DNA from: an uncultured Lachnospiraceae bacterium
GTDB taxonomy: Bacteria > Bacillota > Clostridia > Lachnospirales > Lachnospiraceae
DNA length: 43,866 nucleotides
Reading direction: 5' to 3'
Assembly: GCA_946414885.1 (NCBI GenBank)
Contig: CAMKQH010000029.1
Coordinates: 1-43,866, forward strand
The notes under the pieces are model-generated. The model did no database searches and was not told where the DNA came from. It saw nothing but the letters and a program-made list of their open reading frames with translations. Below, in pieces: positions 1 to 7,347 of the stretch. The position numbers were made by a program, and so were the translations under genes. Position 1 is the first letter of the stretch, and every line of letters begins with the position of its first letter.

Positions 1-161
1 GCGGCCAGACGGAACCTGGAAACACGGGCGAAGAAGGCGGCCAGACGAATTCAGAAAATCAGTCAGAAAGCGGCAGCCAGGAGACCACCGGAAGAACGGA
101 GTCTCAGGAGGCGGACGAGCAAGAACAAACGGGAGAGCAGGGGAAAACAGATGAAGGGTAA
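1..161 (+). CDS. C-terminal tail of an unknown, truncated upstream gene
   Basis: The reading frame that starts at base 3 stays open to a TAA at 159-161. It encodes about 52 residues rich in Gln, Thr, Gly, Glu and Ser, with a GQT motif repeated. The other frames give Arg-rich or unlikely peptides, so this frame is the best candidate. It overlaps the start of the next gene by 11 bp, which suggests translational coupling within one operon. A hydrophilic low-complexity tail like this is common at the end of secreted or membrane-anchored Firmicute proteins. The body of the protein lies outside the window, so no function can be given. Confidence 0.6.
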   Translation, partial: GQTEPGNTGEEGGQTNSENQSESGSQETTGRTESQEADEQEQTGEQGKTDEG

Positions 162-1971
162 TAATTTTATTGCGTCAAGGAACTTAAAAACGAGAGGACG
201 TTGCATCGCGATGGCAGTTTCGCTTCTTTGTACATTCTCGGGATGTGCGCAGGGAAATGCGAATGAGACTCCCTCCGTGACCGTTGAGCAAGACAAGTTC
301 CTTAGCCGTGAGGAAAAATCCATGTTGGCATTCCTTCAGGGGAAGATGATCGGTACGGCCACGGAAAAAGAATACTTAAACGTGGCCAAGCTGTTTTCGG
401 AGCGAAGGAAAATATGCGATCAGCGGAACGTTCTGGAGGAGTGCATACAGCAGTTTGATTCCGAGGAAGCGATAGCGGAACTGGAAAAGGTTTGGGTGAA
501 TCTGGAGGAAGAACCGCAGTTGCTTACGGATGCCAGAAACATGTATCAGGGCATGAAATCTTCCCAGTTGGAGGAAGCCGTAGGACTTTTGGCTGGAAAG
601 ACGTGGCTTTCAAAATATGCGCCAAGGGTCTATCAAACGGGACGAAATTATTTTCTGCAGGAGGATGGCAGGAACGTTCTGTATTTCACGGTGGAATACG
701 GTGAGGACGGAACGCTGGAAGCCACCATATGGTATTCGAAGGACGACAAGACGATCACCGTCCTTCGGGGAAATGAGAAACGGATCACCGTGCTTACTTG
801 TGAGAAAAGTGGCAATGACTACACGGGTAGTTTTGAAGCATGGACTTGCGTTGCGGCTAGCGGTGACGTGATTCGGGAGAGAGGAACGCTCTCCAAGGGG
901 AAGTTTACCGGAGATTACGTCGTGCAGATGGCAATGAATCTGGGAACGGCAGACGTGGCAGCCTTATGGAATCAAAAGTCCACCGTCACTTTTCGGGAGT
1001 ATCAGGGATCTTTCGACTCAAAAGGGCATAGCCTTTTAAGAAGGGAACAGGAGATCCCGGAAGACGCGGAAGAGGGCATTTTGTACGCTTACAATCAGGA
1101 ACTGGGCATGGGATTGTGCTGGCCCGTTCAGGCAAAAGCGGAGAAATTTGTTTTTTCCGTTGAAACTTTAGGAATCCAAGCCATTCCGACCATAAGGTCC
1201 TATCGTGCGTCAGACGACCTGCCTTTTGTGAAATCGATCATGGGAGATCAAGAGTCCCTGGAAGCACGCGTCGTTGGAGGTAAACTTCAGGTATGTCTTA
1301 ATGGAGTCTGGCAGGATCTTGGTGATGCGGATCAGCTGATTCAACAGGACGTGATGTCGAAGTATCTGGAAGAAACCGAGAAGGTTTTGGATGCCAGGAA
1401 GGAAAGCTATGAAGGTACGAGTTTGGGCGAGGCTGGAGCAGAAGGAATCTATCAGTTATCTGAGGGCACGCAGCAGGAAGTAACACCGGAACCGACGGAG
1501 GAACCGGGCACAACTGCGACGCCAAAGCCGACTGCGACGCCAAGGCCGACGGCAACACCTAAACCGACGGCAACACCTAAGCCAACTTCGACGCCAAAGC
1601 CGACCGCGACGCCAAGGCCAACAACGACGCCGAGACCAACCACGACGCCGAAACCAACCGTAGCGCCAACCGTAGCGCCAACCGTAGCACCAACCGTGGC
1701 ACCGACCGTAGCACCAACCGTGGCACCGACCGTAGCGCCGACGGTAGCGCCGACGGTAGCGCCAACCGTGGCACCGACCGTAGCGCCAACCGTGGCACCG
1801 ACCGTAGCACCGACGGTGGCACCGACCGTAGCACCGACCGTAGCGCCGACGGCAGAACCGACCGTAGCACCGACGGCAGAACCGACCGTAACTCCGACGG
1901 AGACACCTCAGGAGCCAACGCCACCGCCTCAGGATGGCGGAGATCTGGAGTATTCGCCGGATCTGCTATAA
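151..1971 (+). CDS. Lipoprotein with long C-terminal Pro/Thr repeat tail
   Basis: The 606-residue product starts with a basic stretch, a hydrophobic core and a lipobox ending FSGC-A near residue 32. It should be a lipoprotein anchored outside the cytoplasmic membrane. Residues about 40-470 form a soluble domain I cannot assign; its middle part (about 180-290) has short Gly/Tyr-containing beta-type stretches that faintly recall MORN repeats. From about residue 450 the chain becomes TPKP/TPRP repeats, then 16 PTVA tetrapeptides, and it ends in a short acidic segment. Such Pro/Thr runs usually act as extended wall-spanning stalks, but here the stalk lies after the folded domain rather than next to the lipid anchor. 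The start has a purine-rich site (GAGCAGGGG) about 8 bases upstream and overlaps the preceding gene. Confidence 0.8.
   Translation: MKGNNFIASRNLKTRGRCIAMAVSLLCTFSGCAQGNANETPSVTVEQDKFLSREEKSMLAFLQGKMIGTATEKEYLNVAKLFSERRKICDQRNVLEECIQQFDSEEAIAELEKVWVNLEEEPQLLTDARNMYQGMKSSQLEEAVGLLAGKTWLSKYAPRVYQTGRNYFLQEDGRNVLYFTVEYGEDGTLEATIWYSKDDKTITVLRGNEKRITVLTCEKSGNDYTGSFEAWTCVAASGDVIRERGTLSKGKFTGDYVVQMAMNLGTADVAALWNQKSTVTFREYQGSFDSKGHSLLRREQEIPEDAEEGILYAYNQELGMGLCWPVQAKAEKFVFSVETLGIQAIPTIRSYRASDDLPFVKSIMGDQESLEARVVGGKLQVCLNGVWQDLGDADQLIQQDVMSKYLEETEKVLDARKESYEGTSLGEAGAEGIYQLSEGTQQEVTPEPTEEPGTTATPKPTATPRPTATPKPTATPKPTSTPKPTATPRPTTTPRPTTTPKPTVAPTVAPTVAPTVAPTVAPTVAPTVAPTVAPTVAPTVAPTVAPTVAPTVAPTVAPTVAPTVAPTAEPTVAPTAEPTVTPTETPQEPTPPPQDGGDLEYSPDLL
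1654..1848 (+). repeat. 12-bp in-frame minisatellite encoding 16 PTVA units
   Basis: Sixteen consecutive 12-bp units of the form CC(A/G)-AC(C/G)-GT(A/G)-GC(A/G/C) encode Pro-Thr-Val-Ala. They are flanked by TPKP/TPRP and TAEP/TVTP variants that extend the low-complexity tract from about 1495 to 1930. The units differ mainly by synonymous changes. The period is a multiple of three, so gain or loss of units would change stalk length without breaking the frame. Confidence 0.9.
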
Positions 1972-1992
1972 CGTGTCGGGAAACGCCTGGCG

Positions 1993-2021
1993 TTGCATAA
2001 TCTGCGAAAGAGTGTTATAAT
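1993..2021 (+). promoter_or_regulatory. SigA-type promoter of the pseB operon
   Basis: The -35 TTGCAT (1993-1998) and the consensus -10 TATAAT (2016-2021) are separated by exactly 17 bp. Transcription would start near 2028, giving a leader of about 35 bases before the AGGAG site and ATG of pseB. A 13-bp palindrome, AACGCC-T-GGCGTT (1982-1994), overlaps the first bases of the -35 box and could be an operator. Confidence 0.75.
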
Positions 2022-2063
2022 ATTACGATATTGTGTACGGAAAACTATTTAGGAGAGAAAGAA

Positions 2064-3059
2064 ATGCTGAACAATAAGACCATTTTAGTGACCGGCGGAA
2101 CCGGCAGTTTTGGAAAGGCTTTTACGAAATACGTGCTGACGCATTATCAGCCGAAGAAGATCATTATTTATTCCAGGGACGAGTTCAAGCAGTTTATGAT
2201 GCAGAATGAGTTTAAGGAGTACCTGCCGAAGCTTCGCTTCTTTATTGGCGACGTAAGGGATAAGGAGAGAATGGAACGGGCTTTTGAGGGCGTAGATTAC
2301 GTGATCCATGCGGCAGCGCTAAAGCAAGTGCCTGCATGTGAGTATAATCCAGCGGAGGCCATCAAGACCAACATTCACGGAGCTCAGAACGTGATTGATG
2401 CCAGTCTGAACAAGGGCGTGAAGAAGGTAGTTGCCCTGTCCACGGACAAGGCGGTGAATCCCGTGAATCTTTATGGCGGAACGAAGCTTGTGAGTGATAA
2501 GCTCTTTATTGCCGCAAATGCATATGCAGGAACGAAGGATATCTGCTTTTCCATCGTGCGCTACGGCAACGTGGCAGGCAGCAGAGGCTCCGTCATCCCG
2601 AAATTCCATGAGATGATCAAGGCCGGCGCAACGGAGCTTACCGTGACGGATTATCGCATGACGCGTTTCTGGATCAGCCTTGAGGAGGGCGTAAAGCTTG
2701 TGATCAAGGCGCTTGAGGAATCCAGCGGCGGCGAGACCTTTATCTCCAAGATTCCTTCCTTTAAGGTTACGGATCTGGCACAGGCCATGCTTCCCGGCTG
2801 CAAGATGCCTGAGATCGGCATTTATCCCGGAGAAAAACTCCATGAGATCATGGTGACGACGGAGGATTCTCCCAACACGTATGAATATGAAAAGCACTTT
2901 ATCGTATACCCCCAGGTGAGATGGAATGACAAGCAGCAGATCATTCCCGGCGGAAAGAAGGTTCCGGACGGTTTCTCTTACAGTTCCGGAAACAATACGG
3001 AGTGGCTGAGCGTGGAAGAGATCCAGGAGAGACTGAAGACGCTGGATCTGGAAAAATAA
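2064..3059 (+). CDS. pseB: PseB-type UDP-N-acetylglucosamine 4,6-dehydratase (inverting)
   Basis: This 331-residue protein belongs to the extended SDR family and closely resembles FlaA1/PseB. These enzymes turn UDP-GlcNAc into UDP-2-acetamido-2,6-dideoxy-L-arabino-hexos-4-ulose, the first step towards pseudaminic-type sugars. The NAD(P)-binding GGTGSFG motif is at residues 11-17, the STDK active-site motif at 126-129 and the Tyr-x3-Lys pair at Tyr137/Lys141. The ATG at 2064 is preferred over an in-frame TTG at 2031 because AGGAG lies 8 bases upstream and the TTG falls at the predicted transcription start. It is first in an operon with PseC, a GNAT and a GT2. It could instead feed another UDP-6-deoxy-aminosugar route, since the initial reaction is shared. 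Confidence 0.92.
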   Translation: MLNNKTILVTGGTGSFGKAFTKYVLTHYQPKKIIIYSRDEFKQFMMQNEFKEYLPKLRFFIGDVRDKERMERAFEGVDYVIHAAALKQVPACEYNPAEAIKTNIHGAQNVIDASLNKGVKKVVALSTDKAVNPVNLYGGTKLVSDKLFIAANAYAGTKDICFSIVRYGNVAGSRGSVIPKFHEMIKAGATELTVTDYRMTRFWISLEEGVKLVIKALEESSGGETFISKIPSFKVTDLAQAMLPGCKMPEIGIYPGEKLHEIMVTTEDSPNTYEYEKHFIVYPQVRWNDKQQIIPGGKKVPDGFSYSSGNNTEWLSVEEIQERLKTLDLEK

Positions 3060-3085
3060 AGAGAATCGTTGGATTGGAGTAGACA

Positions 3086-4279
3086 ATGGAAGAACTGGCA
3101 ATCTTTGGAGGAACTCCCGTGAGGGAGAAAAAAATATTTTACGGCAGACAGTGCATTGAACAGGATGACGTGGATGCCGTAGTCTCCACGTTGACCAGTG
3201 ACCTGATCACCTGTGGACCGAAGGTGACGGAACTGGAAAAAAAGCTCTGTGAGGTTACGGGAGCAAAATATGCCGTAGCGGTGAGCAACGGTACGGCGGC
3301 GCTTCATTTGGCCGCCATGGCGGCAAACTTTGGACCTGGAGACGAGGTGATCGTCAGCTCGATCACGTTTGCAGCTTCCGCGAACTGCGTGCGTTACGTG
3401 GGTGCGACGCCCGTGTTTGCAGACATTGAGAATGACACTTATAACATTGATCCGGAATGCATTAAGAAGCTTATTACGCCTAAGACAAAGGGCATTGTGG
3501 CGGTAGATTTCACGGGTCAGGCCGTAAAGCTGGACGAGATCCGGGAAATCTGCAGGGAACACAACTTAATCCTCATTGAGGATGCGGCGCATTCCATCGG
3601 CACTAAGTACAAGGGACAGCCCGTGGGTTCCATGGCAGACATGACCTGTTTTAGCTTCCACCCGGTAAAGACCGTGACCAGCGGAGAGGGAGGAGCCGTC
3701 ACTACGAATGACGAGGCATTGTATAAGCATTTGATGAGACTTCGTACCCATGGCATCACAAGGGATGCTTCCGAGATGGTACATCCTACGGATGCCCTTT
3801 GGTACAATGAGCAGGTGGAGCTTGGATTCAATTATCGCATGACGGATTTCCAGGCGGCACTTCTTTGCAGCCAGCTTCGTAAGCTTCCAAAGTTCTCGAG
3901 GAGACGTAAGGAGATTGTAGCCATTTATGACGAGACGTTCTCTCAGATGCCTGAGATTCAGGTACAGAGAGAGATCCCTGAGAGTGACACGACGAGACAC
4001 CTTTACGTGCTTCGCCTCAATCTCGATAAGCTGAAGTGTACCAGACGCGAATTCTTTGACGCTCTCTATGCGGAAAACGTATGCCCGCAAGTGCATTATC
4101 TTCCGGTATATTGGCATTCCTACTACGAAAAGCTGGGATATCCGAAGGGACTTTGTCCAAACGCGGAAGCCTATTATGAATCTTCCATGAGCATCCCGCT
4201 ATATTATTCCCTGTCGGATGCGGAGGTGCAGGATACCATTCGCGCCGTCAAAAAGGTGGTTACGTACTATCGGAAATAA
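3086..4279 (+). CDS. pseC: PseC-type UDP-4-amino-4,6-dideoxy-AltNAc transaminase
   Basis: This is a 397-residue PLP-dependent aminotransferase of the DegT/DnrJ/EryC1 family. It contains the EDAAH motif and the PLP-binding lysine, Lys195, in the context SFHPVK. The N-terminus (a short ELAIFGGTPVR segment) is typical of PseC and its relatives. In the known pathway it aminates C4 of the PseB product with glutamate as donor. It lies 26 bp after pseB and has GGAG six bases before its ATG. The position directly after pseB makes PseC more likely than other sugar transaminases of the family, although substrate choice within the family cannot be settled from sequence alone. Confidence 0.88.
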   Translation: MEELAIFGGTPVREKKIFYGRQCIEQDDVDAVVSTLTSDLITCGPKVTELEKKLCEVTGAKYAVAVSNGTAALHLAAMAANFGPGDEVIVSSITFAASANCVRYVGATPVFADIENDTYNIDPECIKKLITPKTKGIVAVDFTGQAVKLDEIREICREHNLILIEDAAHSIGTKYKGQPVGSMADMTCFSFHPVKTVTSGEGGAVTTNDEALYKHLMRLRTHGITRDASEMVHPTDALWYNEQVELGFNYRMTDFQAALLCSQLRKLPKFSRRRKEIVAIYDETFSQMPEIQVQREIPESDTTRHLYVLRLNLDKLKCTRREFFDALYAENVCPQVHYLPVYWHSYYEKLGYPKGLCPNAEAYYESSMSIPLYYSLSDAEVQDTIRAVKKVVTYYRK

Positions 4280-4325
4280 GGAGCGCCATGCGGTATCCCT
4301 GGTGCAAAACGGAAGGACTTGAAAA

Positions 4326-4886
4326 ATGACGGGAAAATACAGAGACGAACAGGCGGGGATCTATCTCCGGCCGATCACCCGGGATGACACGCATCTGATT
4401 GTAGAATGGCGCAACAGTGATGCGGTCAGGAGCCGGTTTATCTATCGGAAACCCTTCACGCCTGAGGGGCATGAGAGGTGGCTGGAAACCATGGTGGACA
4501 CGGGGAAGGCCATCCAGATGATCATCTGTGACGCCCAGACGGACCGGCCGCTGGGAAGCGTGTTTATCCGCGACGTGGACCGGGAGCACTCCAAGGCGGA
4601 ATACGGGATATTTATCGGAGAGGCAGACGCGCGGGGTAGAGGCATTGGCACGGCGGCTGCAAAGCTGATGTTGCGGTACTGTTTCCAAGAGGAAAAGCTT
4701 CACAGGGTTTTCCTTCGCGTTTTGGCGGATAATCTTCGCGCCATTGGAAGCTATGAAAAGGCTGGATTTTCCAGGGAAGCATATCTGCGGGAATCCGTTT
4801 ATTTGGACGGTGCCTACCAGGACGTCATCCTGATGTCAATTTTGGACTGGGAATGGCGGAAGAATAACGCAGCCGAAGAAGGATAA
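4326..4886 (+). CDS. GNAT acetyltransferase, probable PseH-like amino-sugar N-acetyltransferase
   Basis: The 186-residue product is a full GNAT domain of the RimJ/PseH type. The acetyl-CoA pyrophosphate loop reads ARGRGIG (about residues 103-109), followed by the usual alpha-helix and a late NLRAIGSYEKAGF segment. Directly downstream of pseB and pseC it is most simply the enzyme that acetylates the 4-amino group made by PseC, using acetyl-CoA in the cytoplasm. AAGG lies nine bases before the ATG. GNAT sequences diverge quickly, so the PseH assignment is from context; a ribosomal-protein acetyltransferase is the main alternative. Confidence 0.78.
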   Translation: MTGKYRDEQAGIYLRPITRDDTHLIVEWRNSDAVRSRFIYRKPFTPEGHERWLETMVDTGKAIQMIICDAQTDRPLGSVFIRDVDREHSKAEYGIFIGEADARGRGIGTAAAKLMLRYCFQEEKLHRVFLRVLADNLRAIGSYEKAGFSREAYLRESVYLDGAYQDVILMSILDWEWRKNNAAEEG

Positions 4887-4890
4887 AAGA

Positions 4891-5862
4891 ATGAAAAAGA
4901 TTAGTTTCGTGATTCCTTGCTATCGTTCTGAAAATACCATCGGGCACGTGATTGCCGAGATCGATGGCAAGATGCAGGAAATGAAAGAATATGAATACGA
5001 AGTGGTCATGGTGAATGACTGTTCCCCGGATCATACGCTGGAATCGATCCGCAAACTGTGTGCGGAGCGCCCGGCGGGAAATGGTGCGAGAAAAGGGGTC
5101 AGCTTTGCGAAGAATTTTGGCCAGCATTCCGCATTGATGGCGGGACTTCGTGAGACGACGGGTGATTACGTGGTCTGTCTGGATGACGACGGACAAACGC
5201 CCGCGAATGAGGTGGACAAGCTGATCGGAAAGCTGGAGGAAGGGTTCGACGCGGTGTATGCCAAGTACGAGCACAAAAAGCATTCCGCTTTTCGGAATTT
5301 GGGGAGCAAGGTAAATGAACTGATGACCAGAGTGATGCTGGGGAAGCCAAAGGAATTGTTCATCTCCAGCTATTTTGCCGTAAGACGGTTTGTCGTTCAG
5401 GACATGATCCGCTATGAGAATTCCTATCCTTACGTCATTGGACTGGTGCTCCGCTCGACAAAGAGCATCACGAACGTGGTGGTAACCCACAGGGACAGGG
5501 AAGAGGGAAGTTCAGGATATACCTTGAAAAAGTTGCTTGGCTTGTGGTTTAACGGGTTCACGGCATTTTCCGTAAAACCGCTCCGCATTGCCACGGCCAT
5601 TGGCAGCATTTGTGCCGCCATCGGCTTTTTGTATGGCATTTACACCGTCATTAAAAAGCTCTTTATCAATCCTGACGTACCCATGGGCTTTAGCTCCACG
5701 ATGGCTGCCATCGTTTTCTTTGGCGGCATGATCATGCTGATGCTGGGTCTCATCGGTGAATACATCGGGAGAATCTATATCAGTTTGAATAATTCGCCGC
5801 AGTACGTCATCCGGGAAAAGATCGGTTCGCCTGAAGAAGACGTTAAGGATGAAGTTCGCTGA
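4891..5862 (+). CDS. Membrane-anchored GT2 glycosyltransferase (GtrB/ArnC/DPM1-like)
   Basis: This 323-residue protein has an N-terminal GT-A fold GT2 domain. The nucleotide-binding strand reads SFVIPCYR and the metal/nucleotide motif is D98-D99-D100. Two C-terminal membrane helices lie at about residues 233-257 and 272-297. This layout is that of polyisoprenyl-phosphate glycosyltransferases, which load a sugar onto undecaprenyl phosphate at the cytoplasmic face for later use outside. As the last gene of the pse-type operon it may load the 2,4-diacetamido-trideoxy sugar, which is an inference. Its final 20 bp overlap the end of the convergent SGNH gene, so no separate terminator fits between them. 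Confidence 0.82.
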   Translation: MKKISFVIPCYRSENTIGHVIAEIDGKMQEMKEYEYEVVMVNDCSPDHTLESIRKLCAERPAGNGARKGVSFAKNFGQHSALMAGLRETTGDYVVCLDDDGQTPANEVDKLIGKLEEGFDAVYAKYEHKKHSAFRNLGSKVNELMTRVMLGKPKELFISSYFAVRRFVVQDMIRYENSYPYVIGLVLRSTKSITNVVVTHRDREEGSSGYTLKKLLGLWFNGFTAFSVKPLRIATAIGSICAAIGFLYGIYTVIKKLFINPDVPMGFSSTMAAIVFFGGMIMLMLGLIGEYIGRIYISLNNSPQYVIREKIGSPEEDVKDEVR

Positions 5863-7243
5863 TCCGGCGGATGAGCTCTTTGGTAATCATATAGCGGCCG
5901 TATTCATTGGGATGTATCTCGCCTTCGAGATAATCCGCCGCAATTTCATTGAAAATGACGTCGTGGTAATCGTCTTGGACGGGAAGTCCGTATTCTAAGG
6001 CAATCCGGAGAATGGCATCCGCGTAGTCGCTAAGGGGAGCCCCGTTTTCGCCATGCACGCGGCTTCCGTATTCAAAGCAGGTAATGGCATTTGGCACGAT
6101 CAATAGGATTTGGGCGTCGGGCCGGTTTTCCTGCAGGGTCTCGATCATTTTCCGCATGGCACCGCAGAAGGTTTCAGCGTCAAGGGGATCATTTGCATTA
6201 TCCAGGAGACGGCCGTTAAGGTAGTCGTTGATCCCGTAATGAAGGACAAAGAGGAGCTTTTGGCCGGAAGCTTTTGATTCATCTTCCAGACGCTTTTGGA
6301 TCCCGTCACGTGCGGCAATTTCAGCCGGAATGGAAGAGAGATCCTTGGTAAGGTAAGCGTTTATGACGTTATTCCCGCTGCTGGCCTCCGTGCCGCTGGC
6401 AGACGCGCCACCCCAGCCGCAGTTGTAAGTGCGGGCGCCGGTCATGGCGGACAAAAGTCCGGGAATGGAATCATGATTAACATAATTTCCGATAATGCTG
6501 TCCCCAAACAATACCACGTCCCAGGAAGAAAGATCCGGGAAATTGTAACCGTTTTTCTTTGTCTCAGTGAGCAGTCGGCTAAAGGAATTAAAGACGCTTG
6601 CAATGTTTTGCTTGGTGAAGATGCTGTGATGCGCTACGTCGGCGTAAACGTAAATCTTGCCGGCTACGTGTTCCGTCACGAGATTGCCTTTTTCGTAATT
6701 GGCATCGTCAGCGATCAGCCATTCCTGGGCAAAGAAGGAATAGACGTGGATAAAATCTTGATCAAACAGTTTTTCCGTGAGATCCAAATAAGCGTTATAA
6801 GTCTTTTCGAAATGCCATTCCTTCATCCAGTCGGAAAGACGGCGGTATGCCGGGAAAACCTCAAAGGTAATTTCCGGAAAGGCTTCGTGAAGCTCCAGAA
6901 TTTGTTCGGCGGACACCTTTCTTGGATCAATGCCAAGATAGACGGAGTGCATTTCGTTTTCAGATAATTTGACGTCCTTTAGGTATCTTTTTAGGAGCTG
7001 ATAAGAGGGGATCTCGTATTTTAAGAGAAGCACGTCATCCCCGCGATAATGGGAAAAGTCCTCTTCCCGGAAGGTATCAATGGGAAACATGGACAAAAAG
7101 ACGCAGTTGTACTCTGACGTTTTTAGAAGCTTATCATTCTTTGCATGCGTCAGAATTGAGGCGGACAGAAAGGCGCTGCCTGCAAGGAACAGTAGGACGG
7201 CGCAAAGGATGATAATGGGTTTTAGGAGAGATTTTTTGCTCAT
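5843..7243 (-). CDS. Membrane-anchored SGNH-fold hydrolase/acyltransferase, paralogue 1
   Basis: The product is 466 residues when started at the ATG complementary to 7241-7243, which has AAAGGAG five to six bases upstream. Longer in-frame starts lack a site and would run into the promoter. An N-terminal signal-anchor helix (about residues 7-31) places the rest outside the membrane. Residues about 40-230 form an unassigned domain, followed by an SGNH domain with block I FGDS (Ser249), a GIND block III and the final HPNEYG block (His444). The usual DxxH aspartate is absent: the sequence before the His is GEIH. Relatives add or remove acyl groups on glycans. It converges on the GT2 gene with a 20-bp overlap. 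Confidence 0.78.
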   Translation of the reverse strand: MSKKSLLKPIIILCAVLLFLAGSAFLSASILTHAKNDKLLKTSEYNCVFLSMFPIDTFREEDFSHYRGDDVLLLKYEIPSYQLLKRYLKDVKLSENEMHSVYLGIDPRKVSAEQILELHEAFPEITFEVFPAYRRLSDWMKEWHFEKTYNAYLDLTEKLFDQDFIHVYSFFAQEWLIADDANYEKGNLVTEHVAGKIYVYADVAHHSIFTKQNIASVFNSFSRLLTETKKNGYNFPDLSSWDVVLFGDSIIGNYVNHDSIPGLLSAMTGARTYNCGWGGASASGTEASSGNNVINAYLTKDLSSIPAEIAARDGIQKRLEDESKASGQKLLFVLHYGINDYLNGRLLDNANDPLDAETFCGAMRKMIETLQENRPDAQILLIVPNAITCFEYGSRVHGENGAPLSDYADAILRIALEYGLPVQDDYHDVIFNEIAADYLEGEIHPNEYGRYMITKELIRRISELHP

Positions 7244-7282
7244 GGCAGCTCCTTTGGTCATGCATAAAATGATTATGGCCAC

Positions 7283-7291
7283 ATTATAGCA
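7283..7291 (-). promoter_or_regulatory. Extended -10 promoter for minus-strand SGNH gene 1
   Basis: Read on the minus strand, TGC-TATAAT (7291 down to 7283) forms an extended -10 element. No good -35 box is visible 17 bp upstream (TATTTA), which fits extended -10 promoters. The leader to the ATG at 7243 would be about 35 bases. I do not see a convincing plus-strand promoter for the divergent ABC gene in the same gap. Confidence 0.55.
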
Positions 7292-7347
7292 TATCTGAAA
7301 GTAAATAAATATACGTTTTTGAAATTCGGAAAGTAGGAACGGAAACA

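Noticed and set aside
1298..1924. Minus-strand frames over the lipoprotein tail (Leu/Val/Ser-rich products)
   Set aside because: They are shadows of the 12-bp repeat in other frames and lack ribosome sites.
2319..3101. 260-residue minus-strand frame opposite pseB
   Set aside because: It is fully inside a well-supported gene, has His/Arg/Leu-rich shadow composition and no recognisable motif.
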